Positions 21,064-32,128 of a DNA stretch of 64,000 nucleotides are shown here, one piece after another; position 1 is the first letter of the stretch; the number at the start of each line of letters is the position of its first letter. Both the position numbers and the translations under genes were made by a program. Origin of the DNA: Ypsolopha sequella (lineage: Eukaryota > Arthropoda > Insecta > Lepidoptera > Ypsolophidae); assembly GCA_934047225.1 (NCBI GenBank), contig CAKOHE010000061.1:370773-434772 (forward strand), written 5' to 3'. The notes beneath the pieces were generated by a model that was given only the letters and a program-made list of their open reading frames with translations, was not told the origin of the DNA and did not search any database.

Positions 21064-22166
21064 AAAAAAAAAAAAACAAAGGCTATGTTCAAACGGAACA
21101 CGGAAAATAAACACGAAAGAGAGAGAAAAAATATTTTTTTTTTTAAAAAAACAACCTGTATATGAGCTGTACCAACGTGGAACACCCTATATGTGTACCA
21201 TTAACAATAAGATCAGAGATGAGAAGAGAAAAAAAACAAATTGTTTACTATATTTGTGCTATATATATATACCCGGGTAAAAAAAGCAGACAATAACACA
21301 AATAAACGGTCCGGCAATATATTACTGCGACGTGAGATTACCGCAACACAAAAATATCGAAAAGGGCTGATGAACCTGTTCACTTTTATGTTATTTGCCT
21401 TGAAATCACGCTTTAGTAATATACGTAATACGTATGTATATGCACGAAATAAAGCGAATTTATACTCTCACAAAAAAATATCTCGCAAGATACGAGAACT
21501 ATCTTTGACAGTGGGTAGATTTGCACCTCTTCGCGCGATAGAAAACAAAGTGAAGTGTAGGTACTCAAAACGTTGTAACACGATATGAAACTAAAATGTG
21601 AACTATGTATTTACGAGCAAAGTTGAATCACTTCGAGAACATTTGAAAAGATTGGGTCGGGAATTACATGTAAAAAAATGTTGAGCAAAATGCTGACTTT
21701 GAGTTTAATTAATTTTACGTATGGGGTTTATAAGGGCTGATAATTAATCCCTGGAAGTGACGGGGGGGGTTTAATAAAGAAATATAGTGGACTGTAATAA
21801 ACAATTGGGCCGAATGGATATAATTATATTATCTGAGCTGAACAATAATTACAACCGTGATGAAAATGAGTTATTCTGTAAAGGGGCGTGGGGGGGTCGG
21901 TTCTAACCGATAAATGGAATGTTCCAGGCGGCGGTTCTAATTATCTACCCGCGATAGGTATTCGAAACCACAAAATATTTTTTGCCGGGAAAGGGGGCAA
22001 AATATGTAACCGGGTGAAAATGGACTGTAGTAAATCGACGGGGGCTGGTTCAAAACAAAGTTATGGGCCGGCGGGGGATAGGCGGGGGGTGATATAAACC
22101 AAAAATTTTCTTGGATTGAAAATGGACTGTAAGGACCAGAATTCGATCCGGCCGAAGGACCAAAAA
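21064..22166 (-). promoter_or_regulatory. BEL/Pao leader with primer-binding site (deleted element)
   Basis: Homologous to the leaders at 35943-37133 and 54359-55811. The primer-binding site is at about 22142-22162, four bases from the LTR: read on the minus strand it starts TGGTCCTTCGGCCGGATCGA, complementary (with single-base gaps) to the 3' end of tRNA-Tyr. One full copy of the 32-bp leader repeat is kept (about 22016-22047). The frames at 21241-21588 and 21888-22097 are chance. Confidence 0.75.
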
Positions 22167-22600
22167 TGTAGCCGCTGGCTATAGGATGCAGGGCTGATGG
22201 AATTTGAGTGGGAGAGCAGACAGGATAAGAAAAAGATTGTGGGTAAACTGACCTTTGTTGGAATGTTGTTCTCGATGGGCCGACAGGAGATGCGGTGACG
22301 TGCTGAGCCTTCTTGTTGGCTAGTTGAGCTGGCGTCTGTGCAGGGATGTATTGAATGTCCTGGTTTGAGTGATGTACACAGCACTTGTATTAACACTACA
22401 CTTTAGGTACGCGATATTGTTTGTGCTGACGCGAATGTCTATTGTTTAGAGCTGTCGGCTGCGCGGGCGCGCGCGCGTGCGCCTAGAGAGGCTCGTCGAT
22501 CCGAACAGACTGAGTGAGCAGCGCTCAGCGCGCGACTCGATTCTGTCGCGAGTTGCTTATCTGCGCATGCGCTGACGTCACGCTGTTTTTAGCGTGAACA
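22167..22600 (-). repeat. 5' LTR of deleted BEL/Pao element
   Basis: 434 bp, same as 19593-20026; followed by GGGCT and the resumed LINE 5' UTR (ctcatacttcctggc). Confidence 0.93.
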
Positions 22601-22677
22601 GGGCTCTCATACTTCCTGGCTAAGTTTGTGGAAATACTACCGTTCTCCCCCATATCATTTCAGGTCAATCCGTCAAA

Positions 22678-24492
22678 ATGATGACCCGGAGCCAACTGAG
22701 CAGGGCTCTAAATCAAGAATTGCAGCTGAAGTTGGCGACCACCCTTGAGGACCTCAAGACTGCCAGAGAGCTCAATGCTCAGCTTCTCCAAGAGCGGAAA
22801 GAGAGTGAACAAGAGATAGAAAATGTGAACACTCAAAATAGTCTCTTAAAACGTGAGATGATTGTTATTGACAGGGAGCGTGCAACATTCCATACTCAAC
22901 GAGATTCATTACACAAGGAAATCACCTCTTACAATGAGTGCATCCGAACACATGAAGCATCACTACAAAAAATATGTGACCTTGAACAGCAGCTTGCAAA
23001 GGCCCATAATGAACTGCAACAAGTAATCATGGAACGAGAAAACTATGAAGCAGAGCAAAACCTACAAACATCTATGGTACTATATGATGAATTAGTTAGC
23101 TGCGATGAATCTCATTCAACATTACACACTATCGACTCAACTAATGTGACTGTAACACACCAATCGAGCGAAATCACCGAATTGAGATTGGAACTAGAGG
23201 CCATGCGACAAAAATATCATGCTGCAAGGGATGAGCTTACTCAGCAGGATGTAACCTTTGCAGAAATGTTGAAGATTGCTGAATCCATGGGTGAAATCAT
23301 AGACAGCAATGATGAAAAACTACAGTTCCTTGTAAAAGCGACACAGCCTTCAGAGGAACGTAGCTGCATACACAGTAGCTGCCTGCTGTGTAGGTCATCT
23401 GCAACTCCGGCTTTTCCGGACACTCCGCCTATACTGACCCCTCAAGATCTGCATACGTCTATGGGCCTCTCACCATCCCAGAGACACCTTGGCATGACTA
23501 TGACATCACCCGCACAGGAGCACACCTCTGTCACTGGTCTGAAAGTGTCCCCAGGCTCTCCTGAAGTGCCAGTGCCCCCGTCCGAGTCCGGAGGTGAGGA
23601 CTGTCAGCGTTACCAGCGTCCCAAAACACCGGTCTCCACACCTCAACCTAAGAGCAAGGCTACCCGTCGAAGGCAACGTCACCGTTCTGCTCGTCTTCGT
23701 CGAGGCTCCGGTCATGGCGCAGAGCCATCATCCACTCCTGCAGTGGAAACCGCGTCAGATCCTGCACCTACGTCTAACGCGCTGCCCACGCCGAGCTCTT
23801 CCCCTCAGCCCTCTGAGCCCTTGTCGGTTGCTGCGTCAGCGACTGGATCCTCAGCGTCGCAAGGACAAAATACTGTTGTGTTTACAGACACTATTGGAAA
23901 AAACTTAGGGCCCTTATTAGGAAATAAACTTGTGCAGAAAGTCACCAATATTTGCATGCCAGGTGCATCTTTCATACAAATTGTAGAACGTTTGCTTAAA
24001 ATGGAATATAATTTAAATACTACAATTGTTCTGTTAATAGGAAATAGTACAGGTATCACACAAAGTGACCTTATTAAATATCTCGAGCTAATGTTACAGC
24101 TTAGGGTTAAAAAAATCATTATTTGTGAATTCCCTTATTCAGAATTACTTACAGGGTCACAAAAAACTAATTTATATAATTTGAATATGTGCATGCACAA
24201 CTTCTCGGCGTGTCACAGTGACAAAGTGCACTACTTTAAAACGAATATCCACATTCGTAATTTTTCTTTGACAGAAGGTACTTTGTACCTTGCAAATTAT
24301 TATAAAAAACAATTAGCTACTAAGTTAGCATGCATTTTAGAATGTAGTGAATTTGTTACAAAGTGTGTAACAGAAAATTTTCCAATACCTGTTATAATTG
24401 ATGGTATTTGTAATGTTAATTATTTACATAATTTTGTCCCTATTGACACGGTTAGTACAAGTACTAACAAAATTGTAAAAAATTCTTTTTAA
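22678..24492 (+). CDS. ORF1: LINE ORF1 protein (copy 1)
   Basis: 604 residues. The ATG at 22678 has a good context (caaaATGATG). Residues about 1-140 and 165-220 are Glu/Gln/Leu-rich with heptad spacing, a likely coiled coil for trimer or multimer formation. A CIHSSCLLC cluster lies near 232-240. Residues about 245-385 are Pro/Ser/basic-rich and probably bind nucleic acid. From about 395 a folded region resembles the SGNH/esterase-like part of CR1-type ORF1 proteins: FTDTIGKNLGP in place of the GDS block, LLIGNSTGI in place of the GxND block, then KKIIICEFPY. The usual Ser is absent, so it is unlikely to be an active esterase. Copy 2 differs by one visible residue. The role would be RNA binding in the LINE particle. 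Confidence 0.88.
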   Translation: MMTRSQLSRALNQELQLKLATTLEDLKTARELNAQLLQERKESEQEIENVNTQNSLLKREMIVIDRERATFHTQRDSLHKEITSYNECIRTHEASLQKICDLEQQLAKAHNELQQVIMERENYEAEQNLQTSMVLYDELVSCDESHSTLHTIDSTNVTVTHQSSEITELRLELEAMRQKYHAARDELTQQDVTFAEMLKIAESMGEIIDSNDEKLQFLVKATQPSEERSCIHSSCLLCRSSATPAFPDTPPILTPQDLHTSMGLSPSQRHLGMTMTSPAQEHTSVTGLKVSPGSPEVPVPPSESGGEDCQRYQRPKTPVSTPQPKSKATRRRQRHRSARLRRGSGHGAEPSSTPAVETASDPAPTSNALPTPSSSPQPSEPLSVAASATGSSASQGQNTVVFTDTIGKNLGPLLGNKLVQKVTNICMPGASFIQIVERLLKMEYNLNTTIVLLIGNSTGITQSDLIKYLELMLQLRVKKIIICEFPYSELLTGSQKTNLYNLNMCMHNFSACHSDKVHYFKTNIHIRNFSLTEGTLYLANYYKKQLATKLACILECSEFVTKCVTENFPIPVIIDGICNVNYLHNFVPIDTVSTSTNKIVKNSF

Positions 24493-24494
24493 AA

Positions 24495-27380
24495 TTGAAG
24501 ACAACGGGAGGGCTGCCTGTATTAAAGTTGGTACATCAAAATATACAAGGCGGCTTTCTCGGCAAAATACTTTCAATCGAGTTGTTCTTAGAGGAATCAA
24601 AAACAGATATTTTGTGTGTAACCGAACACCATCTACATGAACATAATATGCAGTTTAATGTGAATAATTTTAGTGTTCTTAGCTGCTACAATAGATTAAA
24701 AATACAAAAAGGTGGATCCATGATTCTTGTAAAAAATAATATAAAAGCAAAGGAAAGAAAAGACATTGTAAAACTTTCTGTAGAACATCAAATTGAATTA
24801 GCTTGCATAGAAATGAGTACATATATTATCCTCTGTGTTTACCGACCCTCAGGACAAGATTACAACATTTTTGAAAAAGCAATGGAAGAGGTTTTAAAAT
24901 TATTATTTGATGCCAAGAAAAAAGTTATTATATGTGGAGATTTTAACGTAGATTTACTAGAAAAATCAATTATGCGCTCAAAATTAATACATTTATTCAA
25001 ATCATTTAATTTGTCTAATGTGTTCTTAGAACCTACTCGAATTACTCGGGATACTGCGTCATGCCTCGACAATATATTCTGTGATTGCGAATATTCAGAC
25101 AATAAAGTAATCAACCGCTTGCAGTCCGATCACAGTGGCCAAACTATAACCATTAAACAAAGCGTAAATCAATTGCCCAAAAAAGCTTTTTGCAGGCCTA
25201 TTACAACTCACAAAGTAGATTGTTTCAAAGCAAACCTAGAAGTTAAATTAGCACATTTTAATCTTCTCCAAGACGATCTAAACGCTCTCTTTACAGACCT
25301 TTTCAACATAGTCTCCAAAGAGTTCGAAAATACGTTTAAGATGCAAAAACTTTCTAACAAAAGTAAAATCACCTTCAGTGACTGGGCGACTCCAGGTATT
25401 TACAAAAGCAGAAATCATTTATACGAATTATACGACATGAAGTCCTACAATAATAATGTTAAATTTACTGAATTCATGAAAAATTACTCACGCATCTTTA
25501 AATTGGTGTGTTTAAAAGCAAAAAGTATCTACTTAAATAAAAAACTTAAAAGGTCCGATAACAAAGTAAAAACAGTATGGAACATCATAAATACTGAAAC
25601 TGGGAAAAGTAAGAAACGTGATAACGAGCTTAAGTTAAGTATTAACAATGAAGTCGTTACGGGAGATAAAGAGGTTGCGAATGCCTTTGAACAATTCTTT
25701 ACTGAAATTCCGTTCTTAACAACTAAAGATTTAAATTCAAGCCCTGGGCTTGCGCAGGATATTTTAATAGATAACGTACCTCAGTGTCTTTCTGTATTTG
25801 CTTTTAAACATATTAATTCATTAACTGTAATTAAAGCATTTAAATCGCTTAACTTGAAAAAAACCGAGGACTTATGGGGACTATCTGTGAAAGTTATAAG
25901 TTCTGTTATTGATTTAATAGCTCCTTATTTGGCATTAATTTTTAATAAATGTGTAGATGATGGTATCTTTCCTGACTTAATGAAGTTTAGTAAATTGATC
26001 CCCCTTTTTAAATCAGGCGACAACGGTGACCCATCAAACTATAGACCTGTGTCAGTTTTACCGGTTTTGAGTAAGGTTTTTGAAAAAATAGTTTTTAATC
26101 AATTGTTATTTCATTTTAATTTAAATAAGTTGCTTCACTGTGAACAATACGGATTCACTAGAGGGAGGTCAACCACAGATGCAGGAGTTGCTTTAGTTAA
26201 GCACATTTTTGATGCTTGGGAAGAAAAGCAGGATGCATTTGGTGTATTTTGTGACCTCTCGAAAGCCTTCGATTGCGTTAATCATGAAACACTCTTATGT
26301 AAATTAGATCACTACGGAGTGAGGGGCAAATCTTTGGCGTTAATGAAGTCGTATCTTAGTGATCGTATTCAAAAGGTAGACATTAATGGGGTAAAATCAT
26401 GTGGAGCATTAGTTAAAATGGGTGTCCCACAGGGTTCCATATTGGGGCCCTTGCTGTTTTTAATTTACATAAATGACCTTCCCTATTTAATTAAAGACTT
26501 AACTAAGATAGTACTATTCGCAGACGACACGTCACTTATTTTTAAAGTTAATAGACGTAAAGATATCCTTGACGACGCGAATACAACTTTATCACTGGTG
26601 CTTGATTGGTTTACTGTAAATAATTTAGTTTTAAACGCAAAAAAGACAAAATTTATAAAATTCACGTTACCAAATGTTATTCAAGTGGATTGTAATTTGC
26701 TTTTGCAGGGGTCCAAGCTGGAGTTAGTTAACGAAACTAAGTTTTTGGGCATTACGGTAGACTCTCGTCTTCAGTGGGGTCCCCACATAGAAGCCCTATG
26801 TGGTAGACTTAGTTCGGCCGCATACGCTGTTAGACGCATAAGACAAATTACTGATGTAGATACTGCTAGACTAGTCTATTTTAGTTACTTTCACAGCATT
26901 ATGTCATACGGCATGCTGTTATGGGGTAGAGCCGCGGATACAGACGCAGTCTTTGTTTTGCAGAAGAGAGCAATTCGGGCTATTTATAATATGAAGCTAC
27001 GGGATTCATTAAGAGAAAAGTTCAAAGAAATTAATATATTAACTGTTTCTTGTGAATATATTTACCAGGTCCTTAGATATGTTAGAAAAAATGTTGAGTC
27101 TCTCCCAAGGCTTGGTGAGCAACATTGTAAGGAAACCAGAAATAAGTATAAACTGGCTTTTCCAAAAATCAGACTCGCCAAAGTGAGTACCTCTTTCGTA
27201 GGACATGGTATAAGATTTTACAATAAACTTCCAAAAGAGGTCCTTACTTTGTCAGAGAATAAGTTTAAACAGTATATTAAGCAGGGCCTACTGAAAAAGG
27301 CATATTATAAAATAAATGAATATTTGGATGATGGTGAAGCATGGTGTTATAGTGAAACTGATTTTGATGATAGTAGGTAA
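24495..27380 (+). CDS. ORF2: LINE ORF2: APE endonuclease and reverse transcriptase (copy 1)
   Basis: The frame runs 961 codons counted from a TTG two bases after the ORF1 stop; it is open from 24468. The APE-type endonuclease is at residues about 10-220: HQN (N16), E44, YRPSG (about 116-120), GDFNVD (148-153), SDHSGQ (211-216). RT lies at about 490-760, with SNYRPVSVLPVL, GFTRGRS, an AFDCVN block, GVPQGSILGPLLF and the catalytic FADD (675-678). A post-RT domain follows; there is no RNase H. All catalytic motifs are present, so the enzyme looks functional: it would nick the target and copy LINE RNA there. No in-frame ATG precedes the endonuclease motifs, so translation must depend on ORF1 translation. 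Confidence 0.9.
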   Translation: MKTTGGLPVLKLVHQNIQGGFLGKILSIELFLEESKTDILCVTEHHLHEHNMQFNVNNFSVLSCYNRLKIQKGGSMILVKNNIKAKERKDIVKLSVEHQIELACIEMSTYIILCVYRPSGQDYNIFEKAMEEVLKLLFDAKKKVIICGDFNVDLLEKSIMRSKLIHLFKSFNLSNVFLEPTRITRDTASCLDNIFCDCEYSDNKVINRLQSDHSGQTITIKQSVNQLPKKAFCRPITTHKVDCFKANLEVKLAHFNLLQDDLNALFTDLFNIVSKEFENTFKMQKLSNKSKITFSDWATPGIYKSRNHLYELYDMKSYNNNVKFTEFMKNYSRIFKLVCLKAKSIYLNKKLKRSDNKVKTVWNIINTETGKSKKRDNELKLSINNEVVTGDKEVANAFEQFFTEIPFLTTKDLNSSPGLAQDILIDNVPQCLSVFAFKHINSLTVIKAFKSLNLKKTEDLWGLSVKVISSVIDLIAPYLALIFNKCVDDGIFPDLMKFSKLIPLFKSGDNGDPSNYRPVSVLPVLSKVFEKIVFNQLLFHFNLNKLLHCEQYGFTRGRSTTDAGVALVKHIFDAWEEKQDAFGVFCDLSKAFDCVNHETLLCKLDHYGVRGKSLALMKSYLSDRIQKVDINGVKSCGALVKMGVPQGSILGPLLFLIYINDLPYLIKDLTKIVLFADDTSLIFKVNRRKDILDDANTTLSLVLDWFTVNNLVLNAKKTKFIKFTLPNVIQVDCNLLLQGSKLELVNETKFLGITVDSRLQWGPHIEALCGRLSSAAYAVRRIRQITDVDTARLVYFSYFHSIMSYGMLLWGRAADTDAVFVLQKRAIRAIYNMKLRDSLREKFKEINILTVSCEYIYQVLRYVRKNVESLPRLGEQHCKETRNKYKLAFPKIRLAKVSTSFVGHGIRFYNKLPKEVLTLSENKFKQYIKQGLLKKAYYKINEYLDDGEAWCYSETDFDDSR

Positions 27381-28031
27381 TAATTTAATTAATTAATATA
27401 ATTTCCTAACTTTTGATTCCACTTAAGAGTTAACATTAATTAATTACAGACTGTAAAAGGAAATAGACTATATGAGACAGGTAGGCAAAGATATATATGT
27501 TTTTCTTTTTTCATTAACCTGAATTCCTGCTGTCTTGTATTTTCTTATCCCTTGGTTAAAGTAGATATAAGTAATTCAATGTATAGTTTAAGTTTATGTT
27601 AAAAAAAAAGACATGATCTTGCCAAGTTTCTTGCCCGTTCTTCTTAGCAAGACTAATCGAATGGGCGGAGAAAGGCATGTATTTATATACGTAACCTATT
27701 ACTATGTAGTATATAGGATGGGATTTGGTCGGCCGCCTGGATTCGTGCTGGGGGCTCGGTTGGTGATCATTGAACCTTGTTCCTGGTCCCTGGCCGGGTC
27801 TCCGGTATGGGTTCGGGCGGTTGATTGGATTTCACCTTGTATAATAATATATTACCTATAATTTTAATTGTATATATATTGCTACATAAATTAAATACAC
27901 ATTTAATCTAAGTAGTTCATGTACATTTATTATTTTATTACATATATTTTTATAAGATTAAAATTTGACTTGTGAAACGTGTATTATATATACCTACTTT
28001 GCAAAATAAACTTTTTGAATTTTGAATTTTG
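27381..28031 (+). other. LINE 3' UTR and tail (copy 1)
   Basis: About 650 bp, AT-rich with a GC-richer island (27715-27830), ending aataaactttttgaatttt plus repeated gaatttt units. The 82-codon frame at 27613-27861 recurs in copy 2 but is non-coding in appearance. Confidence 0.75.
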
Positions 28032-31000
28032 AAGATGACAGGAGTGTTTTAATACTTTATGAAACTGTCACATAGAGATGACAGGAGTGTTTTAATACTT
28101 TATGAAACTGTCACATAAAGATGACAGGAGTGTTTTAATACTTTATGAAACTGTCACATAAAGATGACAGGAGTGTTTTAATACTTTATGAAACTGTCAC
28201 ATAAAGATGACAGGAGTGTTTTAATACTTTATGAAACTGTCACATAAAGATGACAGGAGTGTTTTGATACTTTATGAAACTGTCACATAAAGATGACAGG
28301 AGTGTTTTGATACTTTATGAAACTGTCACATAAAGATGACAGGAGTGTTTTAATACTTTATGAAACTGTCACATAAAGATGACAGGAGTGTTTTGATACT
28401 TTATGAAACTGTCACATAAAGATGACAGGAGTGTTTTAATACTTTATGAAACTGTCACATAAAGATGACAGGAGTGTTTTGATACTTTATGAAACTGTCA
28501 CATAAAGATGACAGGAGTGTTTTGATACTTTATGAAACTGTCACATAAAGATGACAGGAGTGTTTTGATACTTTATGAAACTGTCACATAAAGATGACAG
28601 GAGTGTTTTGATACTTTATGAAACTGTCACATAAAGATGACAGGAGTGTTTTGATACTTTATGAAACTGTCACATAAAGATGACAGGAGTGTTTTAATAC
28701 TTTATGAAACTGTCACATAAAGATGACAGGAGTGTTTTGATACTTTATGAAACTGTCACATAAAGATGACAGGAGTGTTTTAATACTTTATGAATTTGTC
28801 ACATAAAGATGACACGAGTGTTTTAATACTTTATGAAACTGTCGCATAAAGATGACAGGAGTGTTTTAATACTTTATGAAACTGTCACATAAAGATGACA
28901 GGAGTGTTTTAATACTTTATGAAACTGTCACATAAAGATGACAGGAGTGTTTTAATACTTTATGAAACTGTCACATAAAGATGACAGGAGTATTTTAATA
29001 CTTTATGAAACTGTCACATAAAGATGACAGGAGTGTTTTAATACTTTATGAAATTGTCACATAAAGATGACAGGAGTGTTTTTATACTTTATGAAACTGT
29101 CACATAAAGATGACAGGAGTGTTTTAATACTTTATGAAACTGTCACATAAAGATGACAGGAGTATTTTAATACCTTTTGAAACTGTCACATAAAGATGAC
29201 AGGAGTGTTTTAATACTTTATGAAACTGTCACATTAAGATGACAGGAGTGTTTTAATACTTTATGAAACTGTCACATAAAGATGACAAGAGTTTTTTAAT
29301 ACTTTATGAAACTGTCACATAAAGATGACAGGAGTGTTTTAATACTTTATGAAACTGTCACATAAAGATGACAGGAGTGTTTTAATACTTTATGAAACTG
29401 TCACATAAAGATGACAGGAGTGTTTTAATACTTTATAAATTTGTCACATAAAGATGACACGAGTGTTTTAATACTTTATGAAACTGTCACATAAAGATGA
29501 CAGGAGTGTTTTAATACTTTATGAAACTGTCACATAAAGATGACAGGAGTGTTTTAATACTTTATGAAACTGTCACATAAAGATGACAGGAGTGTTTTAA
29601 TACTTTATGAAACTGTCACATAAAGATGACAGGAGTATTTTAATACTTTATGAAACTGTCACATAAAGATGACAGGAGTGTTTTAATACTTTATGAAATT
29701 GTCACATAAAGATGACAGGAGTGTTTTTATACTTTATGAAACTGTCACATAAAGATGACAGGAGTATTTTAATACTTTATGAAACTGTCACATTAAGATG
29801 ACAGGAGTGTTTTAATACTTTATGAAACTGTCACATAAAGATGACAGGAGTATTTTAATACTTTATGAAACTGTCACATTAAGATGACAGGAGTGTTTTA
29901 ATACTTTATGAAACTGTCACATAAAGATGACAGGAGTGTTTTAATACTTTATGAAACTGTCACATAAAGATGACAGAAGTGTTTTAATACTTTATGAAAC
30001 TGTCACATAAAGATGACAGGAGTGTTTTAATACTTTATGAAACTGTCACATAAAGATGACAGGAGTGTTTTAATACTTTATGAAACTGTCACATAAAGAT
30101 GACAGGAGTGTTTTAATACTTTATGAAACTGTCACAAAAAGATGACAGGAGTGTTTTAATACTTTATGAAACTGTCACATAAAGATGACAGGAGTGTTTT
30201 AATACTTTATGAAACTGTCACATAAAGATGGCAGGAGTGTTTTAATACTTTATGAAACTGTCACATAAAGATGACAGGTGTGTTTTAACACTTTATGAAA
30301 CTGTCACATAAAGATTACAGGAGTATTTTAATACTTTATGAAACTGTCACATAAAGATGACAGGAGTGTTTTAATACCTTATGAAACTGTCACATAAAGA
30401 TGACAGGAGTGTTTTAATACTTTATGAAACTGTCACATAAAGATGACAGGAGTGTTTTAATACTTTATGAAACTGTCACGTAAAGATGACAAGAGTTTTT
30501 TAATACTTTATGAAATTGTCACAAAAAGATGACAGGAGTGTTTTAATACTTTATGAAACTGTCACATAAAGATGACAGGAGTGTTTTAATACTTTATGAA
30601 ACTGTCACATAAAGATGACAGGAGTGTTTTAATACTTTATGAAACTGTCACATAAAGATGACAGGAGTGTTTTAATACTTTATGAAACTGTCACATAAAG
30701 ATGACAGGATTGTTTTAATACTTTATAAAACTGTCACATAAAGATGACAGGAGTGTTTTAATACTTTATGAAACTGTCACATAAAGATGACAGGAGTGTT
30801 TTAATACTTTATGAAACTGTCACATAAAGATGACAGGAGTGTTTTAATACTTTATGAAACTGTCACATAAAGATGACAGGAGTGTTTTAATACTTTATGA
30901 AACTGTCACATAAAGATGACAGGAGTGTTTTAATACTCTATAAAACTGTCACATAAAGATGCCAGGAGTGTTTTAATACTTTATGAAACTGTCACATAAA

Positions 31001-31262
31001 GATGACAGGAGTGTTTTAATACTTTATGAAACTGTCACATAAAGATGACAGGAGTGTTATAATACTTTATGAAACTGTCACATAAAGATGACAGGAGTGT
31101 TTTAATACTTTATGAAACTGTCACATAAAGATGACAGGAGTGTTTTAATACTTTATGAAACTGTCACATAAAGATGACAGGAGTGTTTTAATACTTTATG
31201 AAACTGTCACATAAAGATGACAGGAGTGTTTTAATACTTTATGAAACTGTCACATAAAGATG
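28032..31262 (+). repeat. 43-bp satellite, block 2 (about 75 copies)
   Basis: Same monomer as block 1. The first 1.4 kb carries the right-flank variants also seen after copy 2 (gttttgatac units, aatttgtcac...gacacgag near 28793, taccttttgaaac near 29172, gacaagagttttt near 29285). The last kilobase or so carries the left-flank variants of block 1. The gatggcagg variant is 172 bp (4 x 43) further from the LINE than in block 1, showing unit gain or loss after duplication. Confidence 0.97.
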
Positions 31263-32128
31263 GAGTAAATCGGAACGCGCCCTGAGCAGCTGTCAAAAAC
31301 AGCAGCTCCTGTTTTTATTTATAATTTTAGTTTAAATCCCCCTAATTTCATCAATTATTAGTGTTTTATTGTTAATTAGTGTATAAAATACCTAGGGGGT
31401 AAATTTATTTATTAGTGAAAACGCCAAAAACTGATAAATTTTTGGCTAAAATTTGTTAGTAACGGTCACCGGAACAAAGGATTCTAAAGGCGAGTATATC
31501 GTGTTTTTATGTAATTTATTGTAAGACCTAGTAGTTAGGTAAAATATTGTACCTTGCCTGTACTAGACAAATCTCTTATCATATTTAGCACTGAGTAATC
31601 TATTTTTAGATTGTTTCTTGTTTTCTTGCTAATTTTTCTCTATAACTTTCAGCCTTTCTTTCTCTCACTTACCTATTAATTTATTTTCCACAGTCTTATT
31701 TTGTATTCTTACATTTATTTCACCTTTTATTCTACATACTTTACTCAACTCTCAGTGCATTATTACTATTGTTTACTATTATTTATATGATTGTAGCTAG
31801 GAGATTATTTGCAATTCCATTGATTATTTAGAGTCATTATATACATTTAACATACACAATTCCTTAAAATACATATCTCACACTGTGAGAAACGTCCAGT
31901 TTCACACACAAGTGTTAGTTTGGCTCGCTGTGCTTGACGAATAGTGGAAGCACAGTCGAACGCTTGACTAAATTACTTGTTTAATTCACATCACCCACAA
32001 AACTCAAGCACCAAACCTACACATTACAAGCATAACACAATCCTGCATAAAGGGCTCTCATACTTCCTGGCTAAGTTTGTGGAAATACTACCGTTCTCCC
32101 CCATATCATTTCAGGTCAATCCGTCAAA
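31263..32128 (+). promoter_or_regulatory. LINE 5' UTR (copy 2, uninterrupted)
   Basis: 866-bp leader up to the ORF1 ATG. Position 32057 (ggctctcatacttcc) corresponds to the place where the BEL/Pao element sits in copy 1. It presumably contains the internal promoter. Confidence 0.6.

Larger units (their letters stand above)
19593..22600 (-). mobile_element. Internally deleted, non-autonomous BEL/Pao LTR retrotransposon
   Basis: Two 434-bp LTRs with TG...CA ends flank 2,140 bp, and the 5-bp target duplication GGGCT lies on both sides (19588-19592, 22601-22605). The LTRs look identical by eye, so the insertion is recent. On the minus strand the order is LTR, tRNA-Tyr-type primer site, leader, short-repeat spacer, first residues of pol, then the integrase/C-terminal end of pol, LTR. 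gag, most of the protease, RT and RNase H are missing. The same sequences occur intact in the elements at 35544 and 48237, which could supply proteins in trans. Confidence 0.92.
18799..28031 (+). mobile_element. Full-length CR1-superfamily-like LINE, copy 1 (6,220 bp plus nested insertion)
   Basis: Starts gagtaaatcgg and ends with repeated gaatttt units. It is flanked by satellite, with aagatg on both sides (18793-18798 and 28032-28037) as possible target duplication. It has a 5' UTR, ORF1 (22678-24492), ORF2 (24495-27380) and a 650-bp 3' UTR. After subtraction of the BEL/Pao insertion (3,008 bp + 5 bp) the length is 6,220 bp, the same as copy 2. Both ORFs are intact, but the insertion lies in the 5' UTR between the presumed promoter and ORF1, so this copy is probably silenced or altered. 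Confidence 0.9.

Noticed and set aside
27613..27861. 82-codon frame repeated at 44798-45046
   Set aside because: Lies in the LINE 3' UTR, lacks motifs and is repeated only because the LINE copies are near-identical.
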